From NCBI GenBank assembly GCA_037447605.1, contig CM074818.1, forward strand, positions 1,475,977 through 1,539,976: 64,000 bases of DNA, in the 5' to 3' direction. Each line of letters opens with the position of its first letter. Position 1 is the stretch's first letter. Below the pieces are notes generated by a model, which saw nothing but the letters and a program-made list of their open reading frames with translations, did no database searches and had not been told where the DNA came from. Position numbers and translations under genes: made by a program. Below, in pieces: positions 1-21,400 of this stretch. This stretch comes from Zygnema circumcarinatum. Lineage: Eukaryota; Streptophyta; Zygnematophyceae; Zygnematales; Zygnemataceae.

Positions 1-35
1 TCACGGGTCACGGGTCACGGGTTACGGGTCATGGT
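1..35. repeat. Short tandem repeat, TCACGGG heptamer
   Basis: The window opens with three to four copies of the heptamer TCACGGG that decay into TTACGGG and TCATGGT. It is not the plant telomere unit (TTTAGGG). The next 60 bases stay rich in GGTCATG-like words, so this may be the end of a longer satellite or transposon cut by the window edge. Confidence 0.6.
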
Positions 36-286
36 CCGCCTGGTCATGGGCCATGACCCCGGTCATTGAGATCTCTTGCCCCGCGACCACGACCCTCGCT
101 GCCGCGGAGGGTCAGGGCATAAAAAGAGGTTAAGAGCGAGCCAATCACAGCCTACCACGTTACATATTTGTACACGTGGCAGTCTGTGAGTGGCCCAGTT
201 TCGACCCAGGGGTTAAATGGAGCGCCGCCCTGCGCGTCCTGTTAGGTCAAAGGATTCGTACATCCATTCTACTGTACGGCGACGCG

Positions 287-338
287 GCCAACTGCCAAGT
301 GCCAACTGCCAATCTGCCAATCTGCCGACCCGCCAACC
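287..338. repeat. Imperfect tandem repeat of GCCAACT / GCCAATCT units
   Basis: About six imperfect copies of a 7-9 bp unit (GCCAACT, GCCAAGT, GCCAATCT) follow each other. No coding potential is seen. It lies in the presumed upstream region of the reticulon-like gene. Confidence 0.5.
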
Positions 339-379
339 ATTGGCCGCCGCCTCTTTAGGGCAGCGGCGCCACGCTGCCA

Positions 380-570
380 CGTTCCTCTCCTTCCCTCTCC
401 ATCCCTCCTCTTCCACTCCCTCTCCCTTTCCCTCCCTCTCCGCTCTCCCTCTCCCTCTACTCACCTACCCTCCATCCCCTCTCTCTCGCGGAGCCATGCC
501 GACGTCCTGCTGAGGGGCGAGAGCAGAGCTCCGCTCGAGGACCTGCAGGAGAGGAAGCCAATGGGAGAAG
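380..570 (+). other. Candidate 5' leader exon of the reticulon-like gene
   Basis: A strong CT-rich tract (about 380-485) is followed by a short ATG-stop frame near 496 and by AAG|GTGAGT at 568-576, a consensus splice donor. This looks like a transcribed leader that splices downstream into the reticulon-like gene. Whether the ATG at 561 just before the donor is the true start codon cannot be decided here, because the exons between 571 and 1352 are unresolved. A TATA-like CATAAAAAG lies near 118. Confidence 0.35.
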
Positions 571-1352
571 GTGAGTCGGTGCAGGACGCGGTGGCCTAGC
601 TGGTCATTCCCGTTGAGAACTTAAAAAAGTAGTGTTTCTCGCCAGGGCATTCGTGTCATGGCAGCATGCGCGAGCTGAAATTCATTAAGTATATTAGGAA
701 TTGAGCTGCTGTTGTTGCCACTGGTTCCTTAGGCATTCTTGAGCTGGTACAGGGTTAGGTTAGGTCCTTGGCTCAGCCTCTTTGTCTCGTCCAATTTCAA
801 TGTGTTGGTCTTGAAGGAGCTTTGAATGTCACATTCGGGAGAACAGGCAGACAGACAGCTAAGAGTGCTACTTACTAAGTAGTGTGTGCTTTCGCCATGC
901 TTAGCGGAGGGTGGGAAAGGCCTACTTGTTCAGAAAATGAATGCCGTGTTGGTTCTGAGGAACATGCGAAATGTTTCAAGGATTGTATCGGAAGAAGAAC
1001 AGCTTGATGCGACAATAGTGATGCCAACTTCCAAATCGGGAAGGATAGTGAAGCAATGCCGGACGTCACGTTGAAAGAAGATAGGCTACTTTCTCCAGGA
1101 TGAATTCTCAGCTGACAGCAGTGTCTCGATTCCACCTTCGACTTCCAGCCACTGTAGATGGCGCATTAGTGGAGCGGCTCGTAAGAAAGGAATTTTTTTC
1201 TTGTTAGAGCGAAGGGCTTGCTTGCAGGTCGATATGAATGCACGGATTGCAAGACATTCAAAGCGGAACTGGACTCGGTTTTGTTGATCGTGCTATCTGG
1301 AAATTATACTTACGTGTGTGCTAATGACTTGATGGAGGGTGTCGGATCACAG

Positions 1353-2463
1353 CTGCAGTATGTGAAGTCCTGCTATGGAGAAGACCTGTTACGGCTCTGC
1401 TGATCCTGGCAGCTGGCACGGCAGCATACTTCCATTGCCATGTGCTAAACCGCTCCGCCTTCGCCCTCGCTGCTGAGACTTTGTTAGTCCTCACATGTGC
1501 TGCAGGTATCCTCGGCTTCCTGTCGCGGCATCTGAACTGCAGGTAAAAGTTTGAAGTAGGTGTGGCTACCAACTCTGGAACGAGATACGATTCTTCTGTA
1601 GATGGACAATATGAGGTTGAGATGCTTCTTCGGACGTTTTTTTTGCATTTTTTGGCCTGTAAGTATGTAAGCATGTCGCTTCTCCAAATGATGTAGTTCA
1701 ATTGTCGGATGCAGGGTTCCAGTTGATCCTCTTAACTTTCTGCTGTCAGAAGAGTCAGCAGTTAGCGCTGTGGCCTTCCTTGTCAACCTTGTTGGAGCAG
1801 CGGAAGGCGTTCTCAGAGTGGCAGCAAGTGGTTCAGACTATCGCCTCTTTGCAAAGGTGTAGTGATCAACACCTCGCACTTGGGCATTCTTGTGTTGCCT
1901 ATTGACTTCGTGGCGCTTCAACGCAGCTCGACTGATTAGCAAGTGACGCTTAGGCACGTGCACTTTGTGCTTTGGCCCGACTCCATGTACCACATGTCAG
2001 CCCCTCCCCACTCAGTTTTTTCTTTAAGTTGTAGTCCTACTTAATTGCATGTGCTGGCAGTCAAATGGAACTCACATGTTTCCTACATTTCCTTCTTTGT
2101 TTACAGGTGGTCACATTCTTTTACATTGTATCTGCAATAGGGCGGGCGTGCACAGGCGCCACTGCAGCGTATATAGGTGGGTGCACCACTCTCGATACAA
2201 CACCTGCATCTCAGTCCTTTCCGTCTCCTTTCCAAATGACCCTCAAAGCATTGCACCAATTTGGACCCCTCTGGTGACCTTCTGCTTCCCAAATTGCAGT
2301 TCTCTGGCTGTCCTTCATTGTACCCTACCTCTGCAACAAGATGTGCCCCGAGCAGTCAGCCCACTGCTCATCTACTATTCCCGAACGCTTCCTCCACAAA
2401 GCTCGGTTTCGGAAAGGAGGGCTCAGTATTGCTTTCCAGCAGTCCAAGCAAACGGAGTTCTAA
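1353..2463 (+). CDS. Reticulon-like protein (partial model, 5' exons unresolved)
   Basis: Reticulon-like proteins are hairpin-inserting proteins that curve ER tubules. Four exons are clear: about 1353/1359-1542, 1715-1856, 2107-2176 and 2300-2463. All have GT-AG borders and compatible phase. The joined protein is about 186 residues. It begins with VCEVLLWRRPVTALL, which matches the start of the plant RTNLB domain (xVLLWRxxxxS). A hydrophobic stretch (LILAAGTAAYF), a second hydrophobic segment (LAAETLLVLTCAAGILGF), a soluble loop and a second hairpin (VVTFFYIVSAIGRACTG, IVLWLSFIVPYL) follow, and the protein ends in QSKQTEF. This order of two long hydrophobic hairpins is the family signature. 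The N-terminal cytosolic part must lie in exons upstream of 1353, which I could not join with confidence. The gene converges with SmG. Closest type is probably the RTNLB17-23 group, but the subgroup is not certain. Confidence 0.75.
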
Positions 2464-3936
2464 GCCAATCGCAGCAAGCGGAACCCCGTCCTCTTTTTTT
2501 TCTTTGTGCTGTCTTTGGAGGGCTGCCCATCCCATCTCATCCCTGCTTGACCTTTTTTTTGGTTTCTGTAGAATCCCTCCCAAGCAGCCCTTATGGGCGC
2601 TCAGCTCGGAATTGATCTATCTCACATTCTTTTGTATAGCCTAAATTCTTTTTTTCGAAATGAACAATGAGAAATCTGACGTAGTCGGAAACGATTCTCT
2701 TTACTACGGGTTTCCAGGTTTAGAAAAGTTTCACACTTTCTGAATTCGAAAGCACTACAATACTCTTTCCTGCTAAATAAGTCGGGATTACGAAGACCCT
2801 AATAAGAAGTACTTTTGACGAACAAATTTCAAGTTTCTTTCATCCAAACAAACTTCAGTACCTTCTTTTCTACTTTTGAAACGTGCCTCAGTGCCTTCTG
2901 TTGTGCTACAGTCGCATTGGCAGGCAGATGACCTGAAATAACGCCTGTCCCTATATTGTATGTTGCTGTGCTCACGTGGCAATGCATTGTGCCTGAACTC
3001 AAGCCTACAGACTGCTCCCTTTCTGTATATGTTTTAGCTGGTTTGCCAAAAAGTGCTTTCTGTGACTTTCTTCTTCCCGGTCGGTACTAATAGATTTCGT
3101 CTTGCAAAGCTCTTTCCTGGGCTATTCATTTTAAGAAAACACCGGGTAGGACTCCATATCGCATACAATGTCTAGATAGTACGAATCACAGCTCGCCGCG
3201 TCTAAAAATATGCAAAAATGACGAAACATAGGTCACACAGCAAGGTGCCTTCCCATGAAGACCCGCCCACAGTCGACTCAAGTTTGGCTTCGAATGCTAC
3301 TTGCCTCAGAAGCCGCGCAGGAAATAAATTTTGCCTCTTATCTACATTAGGGCACGTCAATCTTTGACAATTTTGTTTTAGGAAATCAAAACTTTACGTT
3401 TCGCTGAACCACTTATTTCGCAGTAAACAGTGTGCTGGTTTAGAATTGTACTTTTTTGAATGTCAAACATTGACACGCCATATTGCTTGGGTAATTCATT
3501 AGTTTTTAAAAAAAAAAAGGGGGGTACCACGACCGGATCATGTTTTTAGTTCCAACCACCTCACTGGTCAAAGGCTGACTTGCCTGCCAAGTCAGCCTTT
3601 GACCATTCTGGGAGACCTTCACTCGGAGACTGCTTTACAAGGGTCTGTAGGAATTTTAGGTTTCCTTCGGACCACTGAAACAAACTGGCATGCTGAAGCA
3701 GCAAAAAAGCATGCAGCCCACAGAATTTGAAACCAAAACTTGGAAGCTGAAAACTCACATTTTGAGGCATACAAGCAGCTTCGAGAGATATCGAGATGTA
3801 TTCCACAAGCAAACCTTACCGTTACGAACAAACAGAGCAAAAATGTAGGTTTGGCAAATTTCTTTCAAGAAAGCAACATACCTGCTTTATTATTAACTTC
3901 CAACAAAAAATTGCATGCCATTTTCAATGGCAAACC
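2464..3936. other. Intergenic region between convergent reticulon-like and SmG genes
   Basis: No coding region is recognisable. The stretch is AT-rich with several T runs and presumably holds both 3' untranslated regions. The one clear structure is the hairpin at 3566-3604, listed separately. A poly-A run followed by poly-G lies near 3508-3525. Confidence 0.5.
3566..3604. repeat. Perfect 17-bp inverted repeat with 5-nt loop
   Basis: Left arm 3566-3582 (GGTCAAAGGCTGACTTG) is exactly complementary to right arm 3588-3604, with loop CCTGC. Either strand would form a 17-bp hairpin without mismatch. It lies between two convergent genes, about 330 bp past the SmG stop codon. It has no T-run typical of a bacterial terminator. 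Possible readings are the remains of a foldback element or an RNA 3'-end structure. Confidence 0.85.
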
Positions 3937-4769
3937 TCATGTCCTTCCAACAGCTTCAAGTGCTTCTATCAGGACCACGCTGTTCCCTCGGATCACCTGC
4001 ACAAAGAAACGAGGGAGCGATTGGAACCAATTCAAAGACTCTTTCCCGGAGCAGGGAGGATTCAATGCCAGACTTGACTGCGATTGCAAGCTATGCCAGT
4101 CAGCTTGGTAGGAAAGCCTCGAGGGGGGAAGACGAAGACGAGAGGAGAAGACGAAGCTGCGGAAGAGGCAGAAACGCTCACCACCATGCCTATCTCATTC
4201 TTGTCGCTGCCTGTCACTTCCACTGTGTTGTCTAGCACAAGGTTCATGAACTGATCAAATCCCCGCAGTGTTCCAATGACGTTCCTGTTGGCGTTCAGTT
4301 TAACTGCACAAACGCACAATGACATCAAACATACGTGAAGCACAACAATGAAAAAAATTTACTGCACGTTGAGAGTTGGAATTTCTATGGCCATGATGAC
4401 TTATGCACATAATGGAAAGCCGCTTCGAGAAAAGAAAAACTTACTGTTAAGACGTTTGTCCATGTATCTGCAAGCAGAAAACGACTAGAATCCATATTAG
4501 CTGCAGGAATCCATAATTTGCTACGACACAGAACCAAAACAGTTTTAAACACTCCGCAGATTATAGCAGCGAACACTTGCAAACAGCCAAGGCAAACAGA
4601 GCAACTAAACCGCAGCACAAAACCTAAAGCATTTCAAGCAAGCATCGCACCCTATGATTCACAACGCATCACGAATTCCATAAACATAGAAATCATTCTG
4701 CTTGCGTGCTACTCCAGTCAGAGTCGCAGTTCACTTTTTGAGATCCGGCGGCTGCCCCGACTTGCTCAT
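3937..4769 (-). CDS. SNRPG: Small nuclear ribonucleoprotein SmG
   Basis: SmG is one of the seven Sm proteins that form the ring around U1, U2, U4 and U5 snRNAs in the spliceosome. Four exons join in frame: 4735-4769, 4445-4467, 4182-4303 and 3937-3996. The CDS is 240 nt (79 residues), the normal length of the family. The protein starts [18 protein letters not shown], carries the Sm1 motif region [20 protein letters not shown] and the Sm2-like block [19 protein letters not shown], and ends EAVGRT. The ATG at 4769 is the only start that gives the conserved N-terminus. All three introns are GT-AG. The upstream strand shows a CT-rich leader. The gene is transcribed in the same direction as UBP12, whose end lies 1 kb upstream of it. 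LSm7 is the closest alternative, but the length and N-terminus favour SmG. Confidence 0.95.
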
Positions 4770-5815
4770 TGTGCACCTCCCTCAACCTCTCCCTCACTTC
4801 TCCGCTCTCACTCTCCTCCACTCTCTCCCTCTATTTCTTCCTCTCTTACACACGCAATCCGTCCTGCTTAGACCCTTTGGGCTCAGCGGCTCCGCTCCTC
4901 CCCCGTGCGCCGCGTCTGCCCTAAAATTCCATGGCTGCAGCGCATAGGGTGCAGAACGACCTGAAGGCCTCTCGGTCGGATTGTATTGTACATGTGCAAT
5001 GTTCCGTTCCCAGTTGCGAGAAACGTGGTCAGCCCGTCCACGTTACAGTTCAATTCCTGTTAGCGAAAATTGCCCGTTTCACGGAGAACAGTTAACTAGC
5101 TCCGTATTTCCCGTGCTACAATACTCAGTTAAAACTTGCACATTTCAACTGTGAACGGTGGTCTCCTCTTCCTTTTATGCGCGCTTTGCCTCGTCTGAGC
5201 CAGAAGGCAAATGCATGGGGATGGGTCTGTCCATGAAGTTGAGTCTGCGTTTGTGGGCTTCAACATCCTACATCCTACATGTCAGCATAGAAGCTAATTC
5301 AGGGGGATGGACCCGGTCGTTTACAAGACTCCATGAAAAGGGCAGAGTCACAGCATCAGTCTCAGCCTCAGTCTTGTATTCTTCTCCGTTGCGAGCAGTG
5401 CAAGAATCGTGTGCTCATTGCAACTGCACATACATGGGAATTAGAATAAATGATGCGAATTTCATTTGTAATGGCTTATTGAAGCCACGGTGCTGCCAAG
5501 ATGACCGCATGAAGCACAGAACCACAAGACGCAGACGCCGCTCACCGATGCCCTTTCCATTTCCCATGGCAGCGCTGACAAGAGAGGGAGGTGGCTAAAG
5601 CCAGGCCGCCAGCATACCATCCAGCCCATGCGGCCAGAGCTCATGTTCATCCATGGCGCATCCTATGCTCTACGCTCTATAGGGCATGCATTCGCCGCAT
5701 GCGCTCTTATACGGAACACATCTTCACATGGGAAGGGGGAGCTTTACACTAGGGGGGGCAAGAACAGCGTGGTTCTGTGGGAAGGTCATGGCAAATGAGA
5801 GGGGATGGAAGGAGC
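4770..5815. other. Intergenic region: SmG promoter and UBP12 3' flank
   Basis: The CT-rich segment at 4780-4860 is the likely leader of SmG. No conserved coding region was found. An open frame at 5158-5598 on the plus strand has no recognisable similarity and biased low-complexity composition, so it is not called. The part near 5600-5815 is presumably the 3' untranslated region of the deubiquitinase gene. Confidence 0.45.
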
Positions 5816-16408
<10,593 letters not shown>

Positions 16409-16567
16409 AGGGATGTCAGTGACGTCCCCTCCCTGCTCCTGCGCGCCAACCCCGAAACCCGCCAGGGGCCATCACCATCAAGCAACCACGCATCAATACA
16501 GCACTCATCCTCTCTGCTTGCAGGCCCTGTTCACCACAAACTCCTGCTCCTACCTCCGGCGCTGACC

Positions 16568-16576
16568 AAACCCTAG
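16568..16576 (-). promoter_or_regulatory. Telo-box (AAACCCTAG) in UBP12 leader or promoter
   Basis: AAACCCTAG on the plus strand, CTAGGGTTT on the gene's strand, 160 bp upstream of the start codon. Plant telo-boxes (AAACCCTA) near transcription starts are known in housekeeping and growth genes. Confidence 0.45.
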
Positions 16577-17609
16577 TCATCTTCTTCCTTCTGCGCTCCG
16601 ATGCCCCCTCTCCCGCCCCCGACCCGATACCCTGCTTCCGGCCCACCCAAAGCAGCTCCCTCTCTCTCTTTCAGTCCCTCCCTCCCTCCCTTCTCTCTCC
16701 CCCCTCTCTCCCGCTCTCCCTTCCGTCGGCCCGGTTGCGAGCACGCTAGCGCAGTGCGAGAAGTGGAACCATGGCTGCTGCCAGCTGGTGGTAGGGCCAC
16801 GCGTCAGCTCCTCAGGGCGCCTCTGGAAGCAGGAAAATTAAGCCGTTTGGCCCATTTGTACCCCTCCCCACTGCTCCACTAATGACGGAAAGATATTTTT
16901 TCGTATACCCCATTTGTACTCGCGGCCGGAACTGGCATTATTGCGCTGTGCGCCGGTACTTGGTACGGGTACTCCCCAGAAATCGAGCGTCAGTGGCTGG
17001 GGCGTGCCGGTACCAGTAAACGCGCTGATTGGGCCGTACAGATTGCGTACGGTTTCGTACAGTACTGTACTGAAAATTGTGTGAAAAATCGTGCCCGTAC
17101 CGCCGAGGTAGTGGACTAGTGAAGAAAATAATTTCTGCCAAACTAAAACTTTCAAACGTAAAAAAGACATTCAAAAATTGGAAGAGGAAATCAGTCTCCT
17201 CTCACGACGGCCCGAGGGGCGTTCTGTCACTTTGTTTTATTTTTTGCAAGGCCGACTAGAGCTGTTTGTTTTTCGCCCTTGCAATTGTGCACACGGAAGG
17301 GATAGCGGGAGAGAGAGGGAGGGAGCGCCGTTGTCAGCATTGAAGCATGTAATGTAGTCAGCAAGTAAACAACCACAACTTTGGAGGAAGCAGCTTTGAC
17401 CCCCACTGCTGGTTACACTGCAATGGCGACGCAAACTGGCATTGGTTTACAATGTACTGAATTCTCGAACAAAACTGTTGCTTGTCCTTCATTCTCTTGC
17501 CATGCTTTGCATTTTGTATCAACATCGCATCTCTGCTTCTAGGCCTAACAACGGGGCTCTAGCAGCAGCCGACCAAAGTGCTTTGTATTGGAAATTATTT
17601 TATATTTGG

Positions 17610-17676
17610 CTCATAGCCTTTTCTTTCGTCCCTAGGTCCTTTGTGACCCGCTGGTTCGTCGTGGTTCTCCATGTTG
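17610..17676 (+). repeat. Dispersed repeat, copy 1
   Basis: This 67-bp stretch resembles 38166-38233 in the same orientation: both share CTCATA, TTTTCTTTCG, AGGTC, TGACC, TGGTTC, TCGTGGTT and GTTG blocks in the same order, and GATGGCAT follows both 30-20 bp later. It is a short piece of an interspersed repeat family whose full extent is not visible. Confidence 0.65.
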
Positions 17677-17769
17677 AGTTTGTCCATGTACATTCATCAA
17701 TTTGATGGCATGCCCCCCCGTGCGATCCATGCGGCCATGCCCCCCCCATCCACGCCCATCCCGCATGGG

Positions 17770-17789
17770 CAATTGGCAATTGCCAATTG
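17770..17789. repeat. Perfect 20-bp palindrome CAATTGGCAATTGCCAATTG
   Basis: The 20 bases are identical to their reverse complement. The palindrome is made of overlapping CAATTG and GGCAATTGCC words, and GGCATG-type words flank it. Confidence 0.8.
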
Positions 17790-18451
17790 GGCATGCCATG
17801 CCTGTTTCTGTGACCGTACGGTACGGCCAATAATGTACTGTACTGTACCAACATTGCCCTGCCTCACTGCAAAAATCTTCGGCGGCTCCCAAAGATAAGA
17901 GAAGCGGATTCCACTCGCAAACCTCCGAGGTCCACCGCCTCACCTCAGCGCCACGTGGCAGATAGCGCGCGCTTCATTCGGAGCCAATCTCACTCTTTAC
18001 ATGCGACACGTGACTCATTTTGACACGTGGTGGACACACATTGGCTAATCTTGCTCGATTTTTAGTTATTAAGCTGACGTGACAAATTGACTCTCACCCG
18101 ATTGCTTGATTTTCCAGTCGACCCACCGTGTGGATCGTAAATCTTGACCCTGGAATCTTTTGTCCCAGGGCATCTTTTTCGGGGAGGGATTCTCCTGCCC
18201 TTGACCTTTCTGTCCTGGAACGTGAAAGTGCTCTTGAATCTCCAAATCTTCGCCTGCCTCTCCGTTCATATCTTTCTCCCTCTCGCTCTCATTTTCTCCC
18301 TCTTCTCCCTCTCACTCTCTTTCACTCCCACACCTCTCTCTGCCCCTCATGCTGATGCAGGCAAGGCCCTGATATTGACCAGGTTGTGGGAGGGAGGAGG
18401 TGCCTCTCCCTGCAGTTTTGAATCAGGAGGGAGGCTCTCTCATACGCATCC

Positions 18452-21400
18452 ATGGATGCCGTGGGGATGAGGGCCATAGGCCTTCATAGGGCGGGAGCTT
18501 CCTTCTCGAATCTTTCCTCTCCCGCTTCAACTAAGTGCCGCTCAGATCCTCCGGGGAACCCGCTGAGTGACAGGGAAGACACGCTGCTGTCTTCGCCTTG
18601 CAGTTCCAGCTGGGTGAGGGCATGCTCACTGCGAGCTGCAGGCCTTCTCGGAAGGAGGCTTTCAAGATCAAGCAGCAGTAGCAGCAGCAGCAGCTCCTTG
18701 GTCTGCGGTGAAGGCTGTAGGCCAGAAGGCAGGAAATCTGCGCTGAATTCCCAGTCCTCCTGCTTTGTGCTTTCCCGAAAGTGTTTGAGCCTGTGCTCGG
18801 AGGGAAAGCTCCGGCAGCTGCAGCTGGGAGGAGGGAGGCCGAGGCAGCGGCCTCTTGCAGGCCCTCCGCAGGTTTCAGTGACGCCATTGACAGCTCCGCA
18901 CGACGACGCGGAGGAGTGGCGTGTCTGGGATCTGGAGAATGAGCTTCTGCGGCTCAGGAAGCTTCTGACAGAGCTGAGAGCCGCTCAGTCTGCGGAAGAA
19001 AGAAATGCTATTCTCAACCGAGATGCGAGAGTGCGCCGCGTTTTTGGAGATTGCGACGGCTATGGCTGGAATTCTGGGAGCAGCCCGCTTAGGCCTGTTG
19101 CAGCACTTGCATTGTCGTTGCTGCAAGAGTCTGATCTCCGCCTTATTAAGCTACTTGCTGCCTGTGGCCAGCAGCATCTGCTGACTGGAGCTTCTGGCTG
19201 GGAGGATCAGACAGCCTCTCACTGCAGTGCAGGAGGTGATGAGAGCTTTTCCAGTGGTAGCAGCAGTGTAAAAAGTGCATTTGCGACTTTGGCGAGTGTG
19301 ATTGAAGGCTGGGGCTCGGAAAAGACAGGAATGAGCAGCATTTTCAGTGGTTTGGAAAGTCCAGGGCTGTTTCCCACACAGGTTATGGAGCTCATGGACT
19401 GGGAGGGACGCTATGCACAAAGCTCAGAAAAGTCCCTTATTTCGCAGTTTTTGGAAGGATGGGATACCCCAGGATTGTTTCCTGCTGGGGTCATCCAACT
19501 TATGGATTTTGAAGGCCGCTATGAAAAAGCTTCTGGGGGGTTGAGCTCAGAGGAACGCGACTGCTCTGTGTATCCAGGAGGTGCATATTCACTTCGAGAA
19601 AATCTCTTGAGCCTCGTGGCTATGTTGCGGCGGTTAGAGAGGTTCTACGATGGTATAGGCGGCATTATAGGGTGAGAGTCGACCCCCTTTCATGACATGA
19701 TCGGAGCAGTTTTCACCGTTGTGCTAAACCGCCCTTATTGCTGGAAGGTTATGCGTCCAATGAGTGGTGATATGGACAACGTATAGTGAGTAATATTTTC
19801 ACTGATGCTTTTGCAGAACTCTGGTCGTTCTCTCTGATAAGCTTGAAACGGAGCAGCGTTGCCCCTTTAAACCAGTTGTATTTTGCTTTGAATCAAGTGT
19901 CGAAGCTCAAGAGGAATAATTTCGAAGTCGGCCTTGCCTGTGTTTTTCTTCATCTTTTATATTAAAAATATGTCAGGGCACGTTCAAGTTTCCTGTAATG
20001 ATGTTGAATGGAGCCTGGAGCAGGTATCAGATGGTGTCGTTGGAGCTCATTCTGGCAGCTGAGAAGGAGAAACGAGGCTTGCCTTTACAGAACGCGGAGA
20101 TTGAGGACGGCAAACGCCGTTTTCTTGTGCCCAAAGGTCATAACCTGGCTAAAGAGAAAGACTTGGCTTCAAAAGCTTCCCTCTGGGGTCTCCAGGTATG
20201 GTGTACTGTTCCAGCTCCTGTTCTTTCAGTTTCTCTTGTGTTTGGGGACCTCGCACCTACTGCCACTTTCCCTCAAATTATTCTTTCTGTTGTATATAGT
20301 GCAATACCAGAAAGACATTTATTCAGGTGCCGTTTCAATCATGAGATGCTTTTTCTGATCACTTCATGGTTTTTTTCGATCGGGTCTGTACCCGCAGGGT
20401 TTACCTGAGATGGCCGAAATCTATCCTCTTGGCGGAGCCGGTGACCGGCTAGGGCTTGTGGATGAGAATACGGGGGAATGCCTTCCCGTGGCGATGTTGC
20501 CCTACTGTGGTCGAACTCTGCTACATGGCCTCATTCGGGACCTCCAGGTCTGTTGAATTGCATGCATTTCGACTGTTTTGTAAGGAATCGCTTTTTGAAG
20601 CTGTCCCACTGCATGCTGCATGCCTACTGCTCTAATTGGATTTGCCCTTGGCATCTTGCATATATTAATTGTAAGTTCTGAAATGTCAGTTTTGTGAATT
20701 AACACAGCCCTGTCTCACGTTTGATACCGCTAGAGTCGAATTAATACTTTTAATACCAAGGAAGCACCGTTGCTCGTCCGGACACTCGAGAATTGGCTTT
20801 TGTGGAGAGAACTAACCTTTTTTGCCTTAAGTAGCTCATCCCTAGATTACTGAACACCATTGCGATGAAAAGTAATCAATCTTGACAAGGCTTCTTGACA
20901 TATGTAGGCGCGGGAGTATCTGCACTACCGCATCACGGGCCGGCAATGTATCACACCAGTGGCCATCATGACGAGTGCGGCAAAACAGAACCATCGCAGG
21001 GTGCAGTCCTTATGTGAAACCCATGGCTGGTTTGGACGCAGTCGGCACAACTTTCGCCTGTTTGAACAGGTAATTTTTGGCGAACAGCTACCCATTCCAT
21101 TCTTGTTCGGTGTTTTCTAGAGGCAAGTTCTTGCAAAGTTCCGGATACTTAGGTGCATGGGAAGCATGAAAAGTGGCCTTATAGGATGTCAAGCCAGTGG
21201 ATAATCTAGTGGGAGTGCTCGAAATACACTTCTAAAGTCACCCACTGCCAAGTTAGGCTGAAACGGATTTCCCTTGCCATATTGTCAGTGAATCAACTAT
21301 CATGGTTAGGTCAAATGCTGAAGTCAGGATAGCAGGGTCAGTCATTTCTGTTGTTGGGTGATTCAGCCGTTAAGGGACATATAGCGTCTCAATGGGCTCC

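Larger units (their letters stand above)
16409..18451. other. Divergent intergenic region between UBP12 and UGP3
   Basis: Two kilobases separate the two start codons. The UBP12 side holds a telo-box (16568) and a strong pyrimidine tract (16660-16740), likely leader. The centre (16960-17110 and 17810-17860) is rich in GTAC-containing palindromic words such as CGTACGGT. One copy of a dispersed repeat lies at 17610-17676 and a perfect palindrome at 17770-17789. The UGP3 side has another pyrimidine tract (18260-18345), likely leader. No further gene is recognisable. Confidence 0.5.

Noticed and set aside
1-60. TCACGGG repeats as possible telomere
   Set aside because: The unit is not TTTAGGG or another known telomere repeat and the array is only a few copies.
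2049-2615. 188-residue open frame on the plus strand
   Set aside because: It crosses the true reticulon exon borders in a different frame; the spliced frame gives the conserved protein.
3566-3604. Hairpin as a bacterial-type terminator
   Set aside because: The host is a eukaryote with spliced genes and there is no T-run after the stem.
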